Shown here piece after piece: positions 26,211 to 34,787 of a stretch of DNA of 35,543 nucleotides. The stretch covers positions 1-35,543 of the forward strand of contig CANGOX010000029.1 in the NCBI GenBank assembly GCA_947455605.1, given 5' to 3'. The translations under genes and the position numbers were made by a program. Positions within the stretch are counted from its first letter, which is position 1. Every line of letters begins with the position of its first letter. This stretch comes from Chitinophagaceae bacterium. GTDB taxonomy: Bacteria; Bacteroidota; Bacteroidia; Chitinophagales; Chitinophagaceae. The notes beneath the pieces are model-generated. The model saw only the letters and a program-made list of their open reading frames with translations. It did not search any database and was not told the DNA's origin.

Positions 26211-27316
26211 TAGTCTACGGTTACACGTTTTAGAATAGATACAATCTGCTGTGCAGCATTGCCAGAACCATAGATATTGACACCATTGATTTCTTTGGCG
26301 GGATCAAACTCTTTTATCGCTTTTATAATCGCATTCTTTTCTATTGCACAATTATGCATATTTTCTGTCTGGATCCGTCCTTTCTGGCGCTCTCCTAAAT
26401 TAATTACATATTTAGGAAAAAAACCGGCTTCTATAAAACCACTGGAGGTATTTCCAAGCATCATGGTACAATGCTTCATACAACTCAGATAGACCAGCGC
26501 ATCAAAGGATTCCACACCAATTGCATGCTTGTTTTCAGAAATGAACTGGTTTAGCTTTTGTCTTAACATATTACCCGTAGTATCTACATTAGGCATTGTA
26601 ATAATAAATTGATACCCTTTGATTTCATGAAGTGCAGCGATCAGTTCTTCTGCATATAATTCATTCTTATGATAATCTACTGTTTCAGGATGGAATGTGA
26701 TGAGTATAGTTGGAATTGAAAGATCGATACCAAACCCCTGTTTAAACTCATCAATATCCAGTAATGACATTGCTTTCAGGTTATCGATGCTCAATGCACC
26801 TACATTATGCACATTTTTAGATGAGCCTTTCAACGCAATAACACGTTCTTTATATTCCTCTGCCGCAGTAAAATGATACGTGGCCATTAATGAAATACTA
26901 TGCCTGAATACATCATCAATCGCTCCCAGTGTTGTTTCTCCGCCATGTATATGCGCAATCGGGATTCCAAATGCCACACTGCTGGCGCAGGCTGCGAACA
27001 TTTCAAACCGGTCACCAAGCGCAATAATAAGGTCAAACTTATTAGCTTCCCATACATCACTGAAGTTAATCATTGTTTTACCCATGGCGTTGGTAATTGC
27101 CTGGGGTGAATCTCCTTCCGGCATGGCATCTACCCGTATTGATACGGAAAACCCATCTGCAATAATCCTGTCCACTGTTGCACCATGACCTTGCGAAAGG
27201 TGTGTACCAAATGCTATGATGTAGAGCTCAAAAAAATCATCTTCGTTAATCGCTTTCAATAACGGAAGATAGATACCGTAATCAGCACGGGAGCTGGTAA
27301 GTAATGCGATTTTCAA
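26210..27316 (-). CDS. neuC: Hydrolysing UDP-sugar 2-epimerase (NeuC/LegG-like)
   Basis: A 368-residue GT-B-fold epimerase that releases UDP while inverting C2. SSRADYG (8-14), LGDRFE (100-105), HIHGGE (122-127) and FHPET are conserved NeuC motifs. In Legionella the equivalent enzyme uses UDP-diNAc-bacillosamine to give 2,4-diacetamido-2,4,6-trideoxymannose; in sialic acid producers the substrate is UDP-GlcNAc. The start is TTG immediately after the neuB stop, with no usable ATG nearby and the first strand (KIALLTSS) starting at once. The presence of a PglFED set in the same locus supports the Legionella-type reaction. Confidence 0.95.
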   Translation of the reverse strand: MKIALLTSSRADYGIYLPLLKAINEDDFFELYIIAFGTHLSQGHGATVDRIIADGFSVSIRVDAMPEGDSPQAITNAMGKTMINFSDVWEANKFDLIIALGDRFEMFAACASSVAFGIPIAHIHGGETTLGAIDDVFRHSISLMATYHFTAAEEYKERVIALKGSSKNVHNVGALSIDNLKAMSLLDIDEFKQGFGIDLSIPTILITFHPETVDYHKNELYAEELIAALHEIKGYQFIITMPNVDTTGNMLRQKLNQFISENKHAIGVESFDALVYLSCMKHCTMMLGNTSSGFIEAGFFPKYVINLGERQKGRIQTENMHNCAIEKNAIIKAIKEFDPAKEINGVNIYGSGNAAQQIVSILKRVTVD

Positions 27317-28342
27317 TTATTCGAGATCGTTTAGCGTTAATTTATATTCAAAAGGAAGATCTGTTTTTATTCTCTTACCGATGATTTTGTTAATCTCCAT
27401 CGGAGAGATTCCATCTCCCGGTCTTTTCATTTCCAGATCAGCTGATGACAATAAGTGACCGGCAGGAAGCTGGTTTTTCAGATGAATGCTTTTTCGAGCT
27501 ATCATTTTATTTTGGCTCTCGGAAACAGTAGGTTTTTTTTGACCATCACCAGAAATGGCCAGCGATATATTCCTTATCGCTTTCACCATCTCCTTCAGTT
27601 CATCAGGTTCAAGGGAAGATAGATGATCGGGCCCAGGCATATTCCTGTCGAGTGTAATATGCTTTTCAATTACTGTCGCTCCCAAAGCTACAGCTGCGAT
27701 GGGCACTTCAATGCCTAAAGTATGGTCGGAATAACCCACATTAACCCCCAGTTCAAATGCAATGGCCTTCATAGCCTGCAAATTCACATCAGTCATGGGA
27801 GTTGGATACGCTGTGTTACAATGTAAAACAGTTATCTTGTCTTTGGCAAGACCTTTATCGATCATTACCTGTATAGCAGCCTGAATCTCTTCTATCTCAG
27901 ACATCCCGGTTGAAAGAATAACAGGCATGCCTTTCGATGCTATATGCTCCAAAAATGGTTTGTTAGTGATCTCACCAGATGGAATTTTAAAGAAAGGCAT
28001 CCCCAAATTATCAAGAAAATCAATACTATCTTCGTCAAATCCGGTTGATACAAAAATAATATTATGCTGCGCTGCATATTGCTTTAACTCCGGATACCAT
28101 TCTTCAGGCATTTCGAGTTTTTTCAGCATCACAAATTGTGAATCATCTGTATTGCCGGTATTTTTAGCCTGGTAGTCTGCCAGAACTGCACTCGCAGAAA
28201 CCAGTTTCTCTGCTTTAAATGTTTGAAATTTTATACAATCCGCTCCCGCATCTGCCGCTGCCTCAATTAATTTCCTGGCAATGGAAAGATCTCCATTGTG
28301 ATTTACTCCGGCTTCTGCAATGATCAAAACCTTGTCAGACAC
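27317..28342 (-). CDS. neuB: Nonulosonic acid synthase (NeuB/LegI-like)
   Basis: A 341-residue PEP-condensing synthase: a TIM barrel with EAGVNHNG (10-17), CIKFQTF (36-42), GYSDHT near 204 and EKHITLDRNMPGPDH, then a C-terminal antifreeze-like SAF domain from about residue 280. It joins PEP to a 2-acetamido-mannose-type sugar to make a nine-carbon keto acid. It starts with GTG (no ATG before the upstream stop) and is directly followed by neuC. It belongs to the NeuB/LegI side of the family rather than PseI as far as I can judge; the exact sugar is inferred from context. Confidence 0.95.
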   Translation of the reverse strand: MSDKVLIIAEAGVNHNGDLSIARKLIEAAADAGADCIKFQTFKAEKLVSASAVLADYQAKNTGNTDDSQFVMLKKLEMPEEWYPELKQYAAQHNIIFVSTGFDEDSIDFLDNLGMPFFKIPSGEITNKPFLEHIASKGMPVILSTGMSEIEEIQAAIQVMIDKGLAKDKITVLHCNTAYPTPMTDVNLQAMKAIAFELGVNVGYSDHTLGIEVPIAAVALGATVIEKHITLDRNMPGPDHLSSLEPDELKEMVKAIRNISLAISGDGQKKPTVSESQNKMIARKSIHLKNQLPAGHLLSSADLEMKRPGDGISPMEINKIIGKRIKTDLPFEYKLTLNDLE

Positions 28343-28370
28343 TCTATTTATTTTAAGTATTTATTACTAT

Positions 28371-29942
28371 TTACTGAATATTCTTTGCTATCCATTGTTT
28401 CAATTCATCCGCGCCTGAGAGCAAATCTACGCTCTGGGCTCCTCTATCATCTTTATACATTGTCCCATAAGGGTCATAAAATACAGAAGGAATATTTTCT
28501 GCAACTCCAATAAATGCAGTGGATGTAAAAGGCATAGAAATGCTGAAATCACTTTCTTTTACTACACGAAAAGCAGAAACTTCAGGCGGAATACAGATGA
28601 CATTAGGTAGTTTTTCAAAAGAATCACAAAACATTACATATTCATTACTATGCATTTTTGAAAAACCACGCTTCCGCTTCCATAGGATTTTTATATTTTT
28701 TGTTTCAAGAGATTGATAGATATCCATTAAAAACTTCTTCCCGCTTTCATAACTCCTAAAAGAAGCCTCGGGTAACCGGATAACATTTTCATATTCCTCT
28801 ACTGGTGAAACATCAAATACTGCTATACATTTTCCCTGAATCTTCGGAAAATCAAATATCTGATCTGAATGGTAAATGGCCGGCACTTTTATAACAGCAA
28901 TGTTTTGATTAACCACCGTTTTCAGAAAAGTAACATACTCATCTGTCCAGTAAAGAAGTCTTGGCCAACTGGTGATCTCAAAAGGGTAGTCCTGGTTCAC
29001 ATACCCATTCTTTGTTTTAATACCCTGAAAGCTGGATGCATAACTATAGTTCGTAATAATAGAACCTTTTTTTTCTGCGATATATGTCCAGAGTGGCCTT
29101 ACGGCAAATGATGAGATAGAGAAGAGGTATTCTTTTGCTAGTAGTTCTGACTTTGTTTGTTCTATGATTTTGGCCATAGCAGCTTCGTATAGCAAAAGCG
29201 GATTCTGCCATTTTCCAGAAAGAAAAGAACCCGCAGCAATTAACAATGCACCCATTGACCAAAACAGGAAATTGATTTTCTCTTTCATCGAAATTCCGGA
29301 AAAAGGATCAGCAGGAAGAATTGCAACCGTACCTATAGATATTTTGTTTACCGAAGTAACATTGTGTCTTATTTCTTTTATACCGGCAACCCGTCCACTC
29401 CATTTCATATACCAATTAGTGATTGTAAAGCAATCTGATGAGTCATCCCATGCGATACAATTCTTCGAAATATCACAGAATTGGACATATGTTCCGGAAG
29501 CTATATGATCAGTAGTCCTTTTTTTTATCATTGATAAGATCAGTCTGATTACCTGCCAGCTATTAATACATAATCGCTTAAAAATAAACCATTGAAAATA
29601 GACAGAAGCGCTAACTCTGCTTACTCTAATTGTATCGTTTATCAGTATTTTTTGCCAGACGGCAGGTAATGCATAACTCACTGGTTGCCCATATGCAAAA
29701 CCATTCAGCAAATGAATATTAAAGGGTATAAAGTTAAGTCTCGAAAGTAATAACTGCCTAGCAGTAAGCTCAATATCATCAGCCATTCTTCCAAACAGAT
29801 ACTTAGCCATCCAGTTTTTTTTAAACGAGAACTGTTGCCTTGCAATATCCCTTTTTATTTTATGCAGATACAACAGGTTGTCTGTTGATTCTGCAAGTTT
29901 ATAAGCCCCAATCGTTTTTTCTTTTTTAAGTCTGTTCATCAT
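28371..29942 (-). CDS. Polysaccharide biosynthesis PFTS-motif protein
   Basis: A 523-residue protein without signal peptide. Near the C-terminus it carries SMPFTSTAFIG (PFTS at 471-474), followed by IPSVFYDP, the hallmark of the polysaccharide biosynthesis PFTS-motif family found in nonulosonic acid loci. The last 200 residues look like the second half of a GT-B fold (CIAVFDVSP, KILWKRKRG), so a glycosyltransferase using CMP-nonulosonate is plausible but unproven for the family. The N-terminal part is basic and poorly conserved in appearance. It lies 28 bases before neuB and 67 bases after a Gfo-type gene. Confidence 0.82.
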   Translation of the reverse strand: MMNRLKKEKTIGAYKLAESTDNLLYLHKIKRDIARQQFSFKKNWMAKYLFGRMADDIELTARQLLLSRLNFIPFNIHLLNGFAYGQPVSYALPAVWQKILINDTIRVSRVSASVYFQWFIFKRLCINSWQVIRLILSMIKKRTTDHIASGTYVQFCDISKNCIAWDDSSDCFTITNWYMKWSGRVAGIKEIRHNVTSVNKISIGTVAILPADPFSGISMKEKINFLFWSMGALLIAAGSFLSGKWQNPLLLYEAAMAKIIEQTKSELLAKEYLFSISSFAVRPLWTYIAEKKGSIITNYSYASSFQGIKTKNGYVNQDYPFEITSWPRLLYWTDEYVTFLKTVVNQNIAVIKVPAIYHSDQIFDFPKIQGKCIAVFDVSPVEEYENVIRLPEASFRSYESGKKFLMDIYQSLETKNIKILWKRKRGFSKMHSNEYVMFCDSFEKLPNVICIPPEVSAFRVVKESDFSISMPFTSTAFIGVAENIPSVFYDPYGTMYKDDRGAQSVDLLSGADELKQWIAKNIQ

Positions 29943-30009
29943 TTGTCTAACACACCTTTATAATTATCTCATAACAATCATAACGAATTACACTAGGCTA
30001 ATAAAAAAA

Positions 30010-30954
30010 TTATACCCCATAAATAGCATTCACCAATCGCATCGTATCCAACGCATCCTTTAAAGACGGTAAGGAATGAGCTTTACCGGTAACCATATTA
30101 ACAACTTGCTCGGCCTGTTTTCTCAAACCGGGTTTGAATCTTGTATCGTGCGTATCTAAAGGCATGGGTATTAATGTTCGGGAGCGATAGTCTTGGTAAG
30201 CTGCCGTTTCCAAAGGCTTCATTTCCCATCTTCTTGCGTTTGTAGTAATAGATACCGCCCAAGGACCAGGTGCATTCCAGACAGCCTCATACATCCCAAT
30301 ATCGCCAGATGTATATAATATAGAAGCAAATACAAATTCAGGACTAGCAGGATCCCATTTCACTATGTTTTGCACCTCCATAATGCTTCCACGCCCAATG
30401 AATGAAAAATAGTCTATTAGGTGTATTGCATTTGCATACATCCAATTGTCGATGATTGGTTTGGGTGTTCCGGCTTCCCTCTGTACTTGGATATCTTCCT
30501 GATCCTGTACATAGATCAATCGTTTACCAGGTACATTATTCAGATCTGACATTACTTCTCCGGTGCTTGCATAATGCCTTCTGTTTAAGAGTACAAAGGC
30601 CTTGGCAGAAAGTTGTTGTGCGATATCATGGATTTCAATAGCTTCTCCCAGGTTTAACCCCAGTGGCTTCTCAAAAAAGCAGACCCATGGATATTTGAAA
30701 CACTCAGCTGAAATGCTTTTTGTGGAAGTTATGGAAGCTGCTATTATTACTATGTCAGCCTTGGTTTTATAATATAATTCTTCTATTGAATCACAAACCA
30801 TGGTATCTGGAAAGGAAGCAGCAAGATTTTCAGCTTTACCCCTGGTTTTAGAGAAAATACCGGCTATGGTAACCTCTGCAATATCTGCAAACGCTTTCAT
30901 ATGTTCTGCCGCCATATAACCCGCCCCAATAATTGCAACTTTAACTTTCAACAT
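30010..30954 (-). CDS. Gfo/Idh/MocA family oxidoreductase, upstream copy
   Basis: A 314-residue NAD(P)-dependent sugar oxidoreductase: IIGAGYMAAEH (8-18), EKPLGLN with EKP at 95-97, and NAIHLIDY containing the likely catalytic His. It is complete and standard in length, unlike the divergent copy at 14893-15870. It begins four bases after the GT2 gene stop. A role in making a sugar donor for the adjacent glycosyltransferases is likely, for example reduction of a 3- or 4-keto sugar, but the substrate cannot be read from the sequence. Confidence 0.9.
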   Translation of the reverse strand: MLKVKVAIIGAGYMAAEHMKAFADIAEVTIAGIFSKTRGKAENLAASFPDTMVCDSIEELYYKTKADIVIIAASITSTKSISAECFKYPWVCFFEKPLGLNLGEAIEIHDIAQQLSAKAFVLLNRRHYASTGEVMSDLNNVPGKRLIYVQDQEDIQVQREAGTPKPIIDNWMYANAIHLIDYFSFIGRGSIMEVQNIVKWDPASPEFVFASILYTSGDIGMYEAVWNAPGPWAVSITTNARRWEMKPLETAAYQDYRSRTLIPMPLDTHDTRFKPGLRKQAEQVVNMVTGKAHSLPSLKDALDTMRLVNAIYGV

Positions 30955-30958
30955 CGTA

Positions 30959-31747
30959 CTAGTTGTTTCTTTTTACCATTTTACTACGCGCATGCTTGAG
31001 AAGTGAGAACAAAACAAAAAATGGAATAGCAGCTACCCGATGGTTTCGTCTACAATATGCGATATACATATTGATCTCACCTTTTCGCATTAACCATCTA
31101 TTTCCACTCATTCCACCGGGGCTTAATGGTGTTCTTCCTAATGTACATAATGGCAAGTCAAGGTACCAGACGCCATGTTTTTCTGAGCTACGCAATATAA
31201 AATCATGATCTTCTGCATAAAACATAGATTCATCGAACAATAAGCCGTTAGCCGCAGAAATTGCCAGGGAAGGCGTTACGATAGGGCTGCTGATCAAAAC
31301 CTGTCCGGTCGATAATTTCAAGGGCTTAATTGAGTTCATCTGTAATTCATCTGGCTCAAATAAATGTTGCCCTGTTAATTGGAAAGAATGACCAATAGCT
31401 TTGATTTGTTCATTCTGCAGAAGGAAATGCAGTAATATTTCAATTTTTTGGGGATGAAATATATCATCAGCATCAAGAAAGAGAATCCAGGAATACCTGG
31501 CCGATTGAATACCAATATTTCTGCAGAAAGATGGGCCTTTGTTTTGCCCGTTTTTTTTATATACAATCCTATCAGATTGAATTTGCTTAATCAGGAATTC
31601 TGTCTGGTCCGTACTTGCATCATCAATCACAATGATCTCATCCGGCAGAACCGTTTGCATGAGACAGCTTTTAAGTGCATTTTGAATATATTTCTCGCCG
31701 TTATAGACAGGAATAACTACAGAGAATGTGCGTTTATTTTTATCCAT
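30959..31747 (-). CDS. Family 2 glycosyltransferase (262 residues)
   Basis: A short GT-A glycosyltransferase: VVIPVYNGEKYI (10-21), the nucleotide-binding IDDAST (41-46) and FLDADD (91-96) as the metal-binding DxD-type motif. A likely catalytic Asp lies in FYAEDHDF near residue 180. No membrane segment, so it acts on lipid-linked acceptors at the cytoplasmic face. It follows another GT2 gene by 26 bases. Donor and linkage unknown. Confidence 0.92.
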   Translation of the reverse strand: MDKNKRTFSVVIPVYNGEKYIQNALKSCLMQTVLPDEIIVIDDASTDQTEFLIKQIQSDRIVYKKNGQNKGPSFCRNIGIQSARYSWILFLDADDIFHPQKIEILLHFLLQNEQIKAIGHSFQLTGQHLFEPDELQMNSIKPLKLSTGQVLISSPIVTPSLAISAANGLLFDESMFYAEDHDFILRSSEKHGVWYLDLPLCTLGRTPLSPGGMSGNRWLMRKGEINMYIAYCRRNHRVAAIPFFVLFSLLKHARSKMVKRNN

Positions 31748-31773
31748 TTATAATGCAACCATCAAATACATTA

Positions 31774-32631
31774 TTACCCTTTATAGAACCGGCTTCTCAG
31801 CCGGCAAAAAGTCTCATACAAAAACAGTCGCCACTGCGGACCGCTAATCAGTGAAAGATAGTATCTTCTGATAGTAATTACTTTTTCTACAGCCAGTTTA
31901 CTGAATTCCGGTTCAGGCTTTTCTATAAATACTTTTACGCGTGTAGCCACCCATGACTTAGTACCTGCCTGTTTCCTGAAAAAAGAATGATATACATCTT
32001 CGCAATATGCTTTACCTGTAAATGGAAAAAAATCTTCAAGAATAAGGTCATCCTTAAAAGAAAGAACACAACCACCGGGCAGCCAATCTGTTTGTTTTAA
32101 AGGATCCGTACAATATTGGTCATCTACTCCGTAATTAAGCCCAATTGCCGAAACAATTCCCATTTTTTTAATACCCCATGGAGCTGCACATATCAGCCAG
32201 TCAAAAAGATTCTTAGGGATGGCCGAGAGACCTGTTTTTAAAGCATGAATACATTGTCTGGACTGTGAACTAAAATAGATTGGCCCTATCACATTCCTAC
32301 TACCCAATTGTTGAAGAAAATACACCATATGTAAGATAGCATCCTTCTCTAAGAGGATATCATCATCCAGTTGCATAACCAATGGAAATGTAACCCGGGT
32401 AAAACCATAAGCCCTCTGTTTTACCTGTCCCTTTACTTCTGTAGCAATGATCTTAACCACATCCGATTCCAATGACCTCACATGCTGAACGTGCGACTCA
32501 GGAATACAAATCAGTATTTCATCGGGAGCCACAGAACTTTCCATTAAAGAAGCTATCGTATGTTCCAGCCAGGCTCCACCTAATGTTGCTATTACAACAG
32601 ACAAACCAATTTTTTCCTTTTCATTTTGCAT
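31774..32631 (-). CDS. Family 2 glycosyltransferase (285 residues)
   Basis: A 285-residue GT-A enzyme starting SVVIATLGGAWLEHTI (11-26), with QLDDD (87-91) as the metal site, a WLPGGC segment in the acceptor region, and YCEDVYHSF with the likely catalytic Asp. The extended region between the DDD and the GGC motif (about 100-185) is longer than in the neighbouring GT2. The C-terminal 60 residues are basic and aromatic and may touch the membrane. It follows the SIS gene by 34 bases. Substrates unknown. Confidence 0.9.
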   Translation of the reverse strand: MQNEKEKIGLSVVIATLGGAWLEHTIASLMESSVAPDEILICIPESHVQHVRSLESDVVKIIATEVKGQVKQRAYGFTRVTFPLVMQLDDDILLEKDAILHMVYFLQQLGSRNVIGPIYFSSQSRQCIHALKTGLSAIPKNLFDWLICAAPWGIKKMGIVSAIGLNYGVDDQYCTDPLKQTDWLPGGCVLSFKDDLILEDFFPFTGKAYCEDVYHSFFRKQAGTKSWVATRVKVFIEKPEPEFSKLAVEKVITIRRYYLSLISGPQWRLFLYETFCRLRSRFYKG

Positions 32632-32665
32632 TAACAGGCCAGATTATGATCCAAACTTTGCCGGA

Positions 32666-33268
32666 TTATTTTTGTGATTCCCATTTATTGCTCATTTGCT
32701 GCAGTCTTGGATCAGAAACAAGCAAATGCCAAACCATTGCCTGGAATGATTCAGTATGTGGTGTGATATAATCTTTATTTACTGTTGGAACGATCACACA
32801 GGCGTCAGCCACTTTAGCAGTAAAGCCGCCATCACGTCCTACCACACCAATGATCTTGCAACCGGTTTCTTTAGCCAGTTTTAATGCGTTAACAATATTG
32901 GCGCTGATATTTCTTTCCGCATCACCACCACCTACTGAAAACACAAACAACATGTCTTTGGCAGACAGATTACTTACTTTCAACCAGGCTGCGTATGTGG
33001 TTTCCCAGCCTTCGTCATTGGTACGTGCAGTGAGTTCGCTTACATTATCACTAGGAGAGTAAGACTCAATTCCTGCTATTTTTCGAAAATCATTAACTGC
33101 ATGGCTGGCATGTCCCGCACCACCACCCACACCTACCAGAAAGAGACGACCTTTTTGATTTCGAAGGTTTACGAGTAATTTGGTCATCTCTTCGATCTGG
33201 CCAGCATCCAGCTGCTCAATGATCTTCTGTGCTTCTAACAAATAACTGTTTGCGAATAAATTTTCCAT
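32666..33268 (-). CDS. SIS-domain sugar isomerase, GmhA-like
   Basis: A 200-residue single SIS-domain protein with the phosphosugar-binding loop GVGGGAGHASH (46-56), SVGGGD (111-116) and a C-terminal helix bearing the conserved HTESFQAMVWH. It resembles GmhA (sedoheptulose-7-phosphate isomerase) in size and layout, but GmhA usually has GNGGS in the first loop. No heptose kinase or nucleotidyltransferase (HddA/HddC) is nearby, so a heptose role is doubtful; it may isomerise another phosphosugar. It follows the GT-B-like gene by 30 bases. Confidence 0.88.
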   Translation of the reverse strand: MENLFANSYLLEAQKIIEQLDAGQIEEMTKLLVNLRNQKGRLFLVGVGGGAGHASHAVNDFRKIAGIESYSPSDNVSELTARTNDEGWETTYAAWLKVSNLSAKDMLFVFSVGGGDAERNISANIVNALKLAKETGCKIIGVVGRDGGFTAKVADACVIVPTVNKDYITPHTESFQAMVWHLLVSDPRLQQMSNKWESQK

Positions 33269-33298
33269 GATATATTTTTCCGGGTCAATAATTGAGTT

Positions 33299-34786
33299 CT
33301 AAGAACAAAAGCTATTTATAAACTTGTTTTCATCAGGAACAATCACATACTCACGACATAAAACCAGTGCTGCGGCAAATTGCTCTGCCTTTTCTGTATC
33401 CGATGTCTGTTGATGCGTTTTGATTACCTGCCTAAATTCCAATTCGTTATTTACTACAGACCGCCAGTTACCCAAATAGTAAAGAGAATCAATAGACATT
33501 TCATCCTCTTTGCCACAATAAACGGGCTTCAACCCATTAATCACCGCATACAAAGCAACTGATGAAGCACGGTACAATAAGAAGTTGCACCGTTTCAAAT
33601 CCTCATTCATAGAGGGAAATTCTGAAATCAAACAATTCGATGGAAGCAACTGAAATTCCTTGTGTTTTTGTGCAAATCTGTCATAAGGAAACACAGGATG
33701 CATCCTGAAAACAAATGTGATCTCTGGCATTTTTTTAGCTATTTCAACAGCAAAGCCAAATAATTGCAGCGATTCCCCATCAAGCCCTTCAGGTGTTACC
33801 AAACAAATGATCTTTTCAAATGATTTCATTTGCGACACCTCCGGTAATACTAACCTGTAAGAACCATAAGTTTTACAAACACTATTCACCAATGTTTCCT
33901 GCAGAATTTTATTGGTGATATTACCCAGCGTAAAAATAAGATCAGCATCATACCGAATACCTAATGGCCGTTTGATACTGTGAGATGAGGACAATAAAAT
34001 AGTATGTTGGTAACCGATACAATGAACAGGAAATTCCGCAGTCTTTGCTGCATAAATTGCTAACCGTTCCCAAGCCCGCCCCTCCCAAGTAATCACAAGA
34101 TCAGCAGGTTGCAAACGGCTTATCAGTGCTTTTATAGATTCATATATCCTGAGCGTATAAAAAGTATCAGGTGCCAATGATTGAAATGCGGCCTCTCTTA
34201 AAATAATTCTTTTTGAACGATCTGTTTCTGCACTACTACTTTTCAGAAGTAAACGAAAAGTTCTGATACATTGTCCAAGAAGTATTATCTCTTTATAAAA
34301 AGAATGCGTTTTCGGGAAAATATACTTTACCGTAATATCATTCTCCAAAGCAACTCTTTGTACCCTTTTTTTAACTCCGGGGGTATGATCGATCATACCC
34401 GTTACTGACTTCCGTCCATTTTGTGTCTCAGCAAGGTAGGGCAATTGTCCATAATAAAAGTCTTGCGTACCAACGGGCAAATTTGTATTTACCAGATGAG
34501 ATATAAATAAAACATCCGCGCGGAATGGCAATCCATTTTGATCAACATCTGTGCCGATAAAAGACTTGAAAAGTTTATACCCAATATATGCGGCATTACG
34601 TAACAAGATGCTGCATGCAGAGAAAAAACCACGTGGCTTTAATGCATATTGATAGTGTTGTAAACTATTAGGATGAACATTCAGCACATGTAACCAGGAA
34701 ACTGCTATAACTGGATAGTTCTCAGGGAACATTTTTAAAATATCATCGCAGGTGCCTGTAAGTAGTTTAAATTCTTTTTGGTCCAC
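33299..34786 (-). CDS. GT-B-like surface carbohydrate biosynthesis protein
   Basis: A 495-residue cytoplasmic protein that I only partly recognise. It resembles the surface carbohydrate biosynthesis proteins related to Leptospira O-antigen genes: ADLVITWEGRAWERLA around residue 225, GYQHTILLSSSHSIKR after it, a DLIFTLG strand, and FRMHPVFPYDRF in the second half, which looks like the nucleotide-side domain of a GT-B enzyme. A glycosyltransferase or polymer-phosphate transferase role is likely but not proven. It begins with GTG one base after the stop of the hydroxyacid dehydrogenase, implying coupled translation. Confidence 0.78.
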   Translation of the reverse strand: MDQKEFKLLTGTCDDILKMFPENYPVIAVSWLHVLNVHPNSLQHYQYALKPRGFFSACSILLRNAAYIGYKLFKSFIGTDVDQNGLPFRADVLFISHLVNTNLPVGTQDFYYGQLPYLAETQNGRKSVTGMIDHTPGVKKRVQRVALENDITVKYIFPKTHSFYKEIILLGQCIRTFRLLLKSSSAETDRSKRIILREAAFQSLAPDTFYTLRIYESIKALISRLQPADLVITWEGRAWERLAIYAAKTAEFPVHCIGYQHTILLSSSHSIKRPLGIRYDADLIFTLGNITNKILQETLVNSVCKTYGSYRLVLPEVSQMKSFEKIICLVTPEGLDGESLQLFGFAVEIAKKMPEITFVFRMHPVFPYDRFAQKHKEFQLLPSNCLISEFPSMNEDLKRCNFLLYRASSVALYAVINGLKPVYCGKEDEMSIDSLYYLGNWRSVVNNELEFRQVIKTHQQTSDTEKAEQFAAALVLCREYVIVPDENKFINSFCS

Positions 34787-34787
34787 T

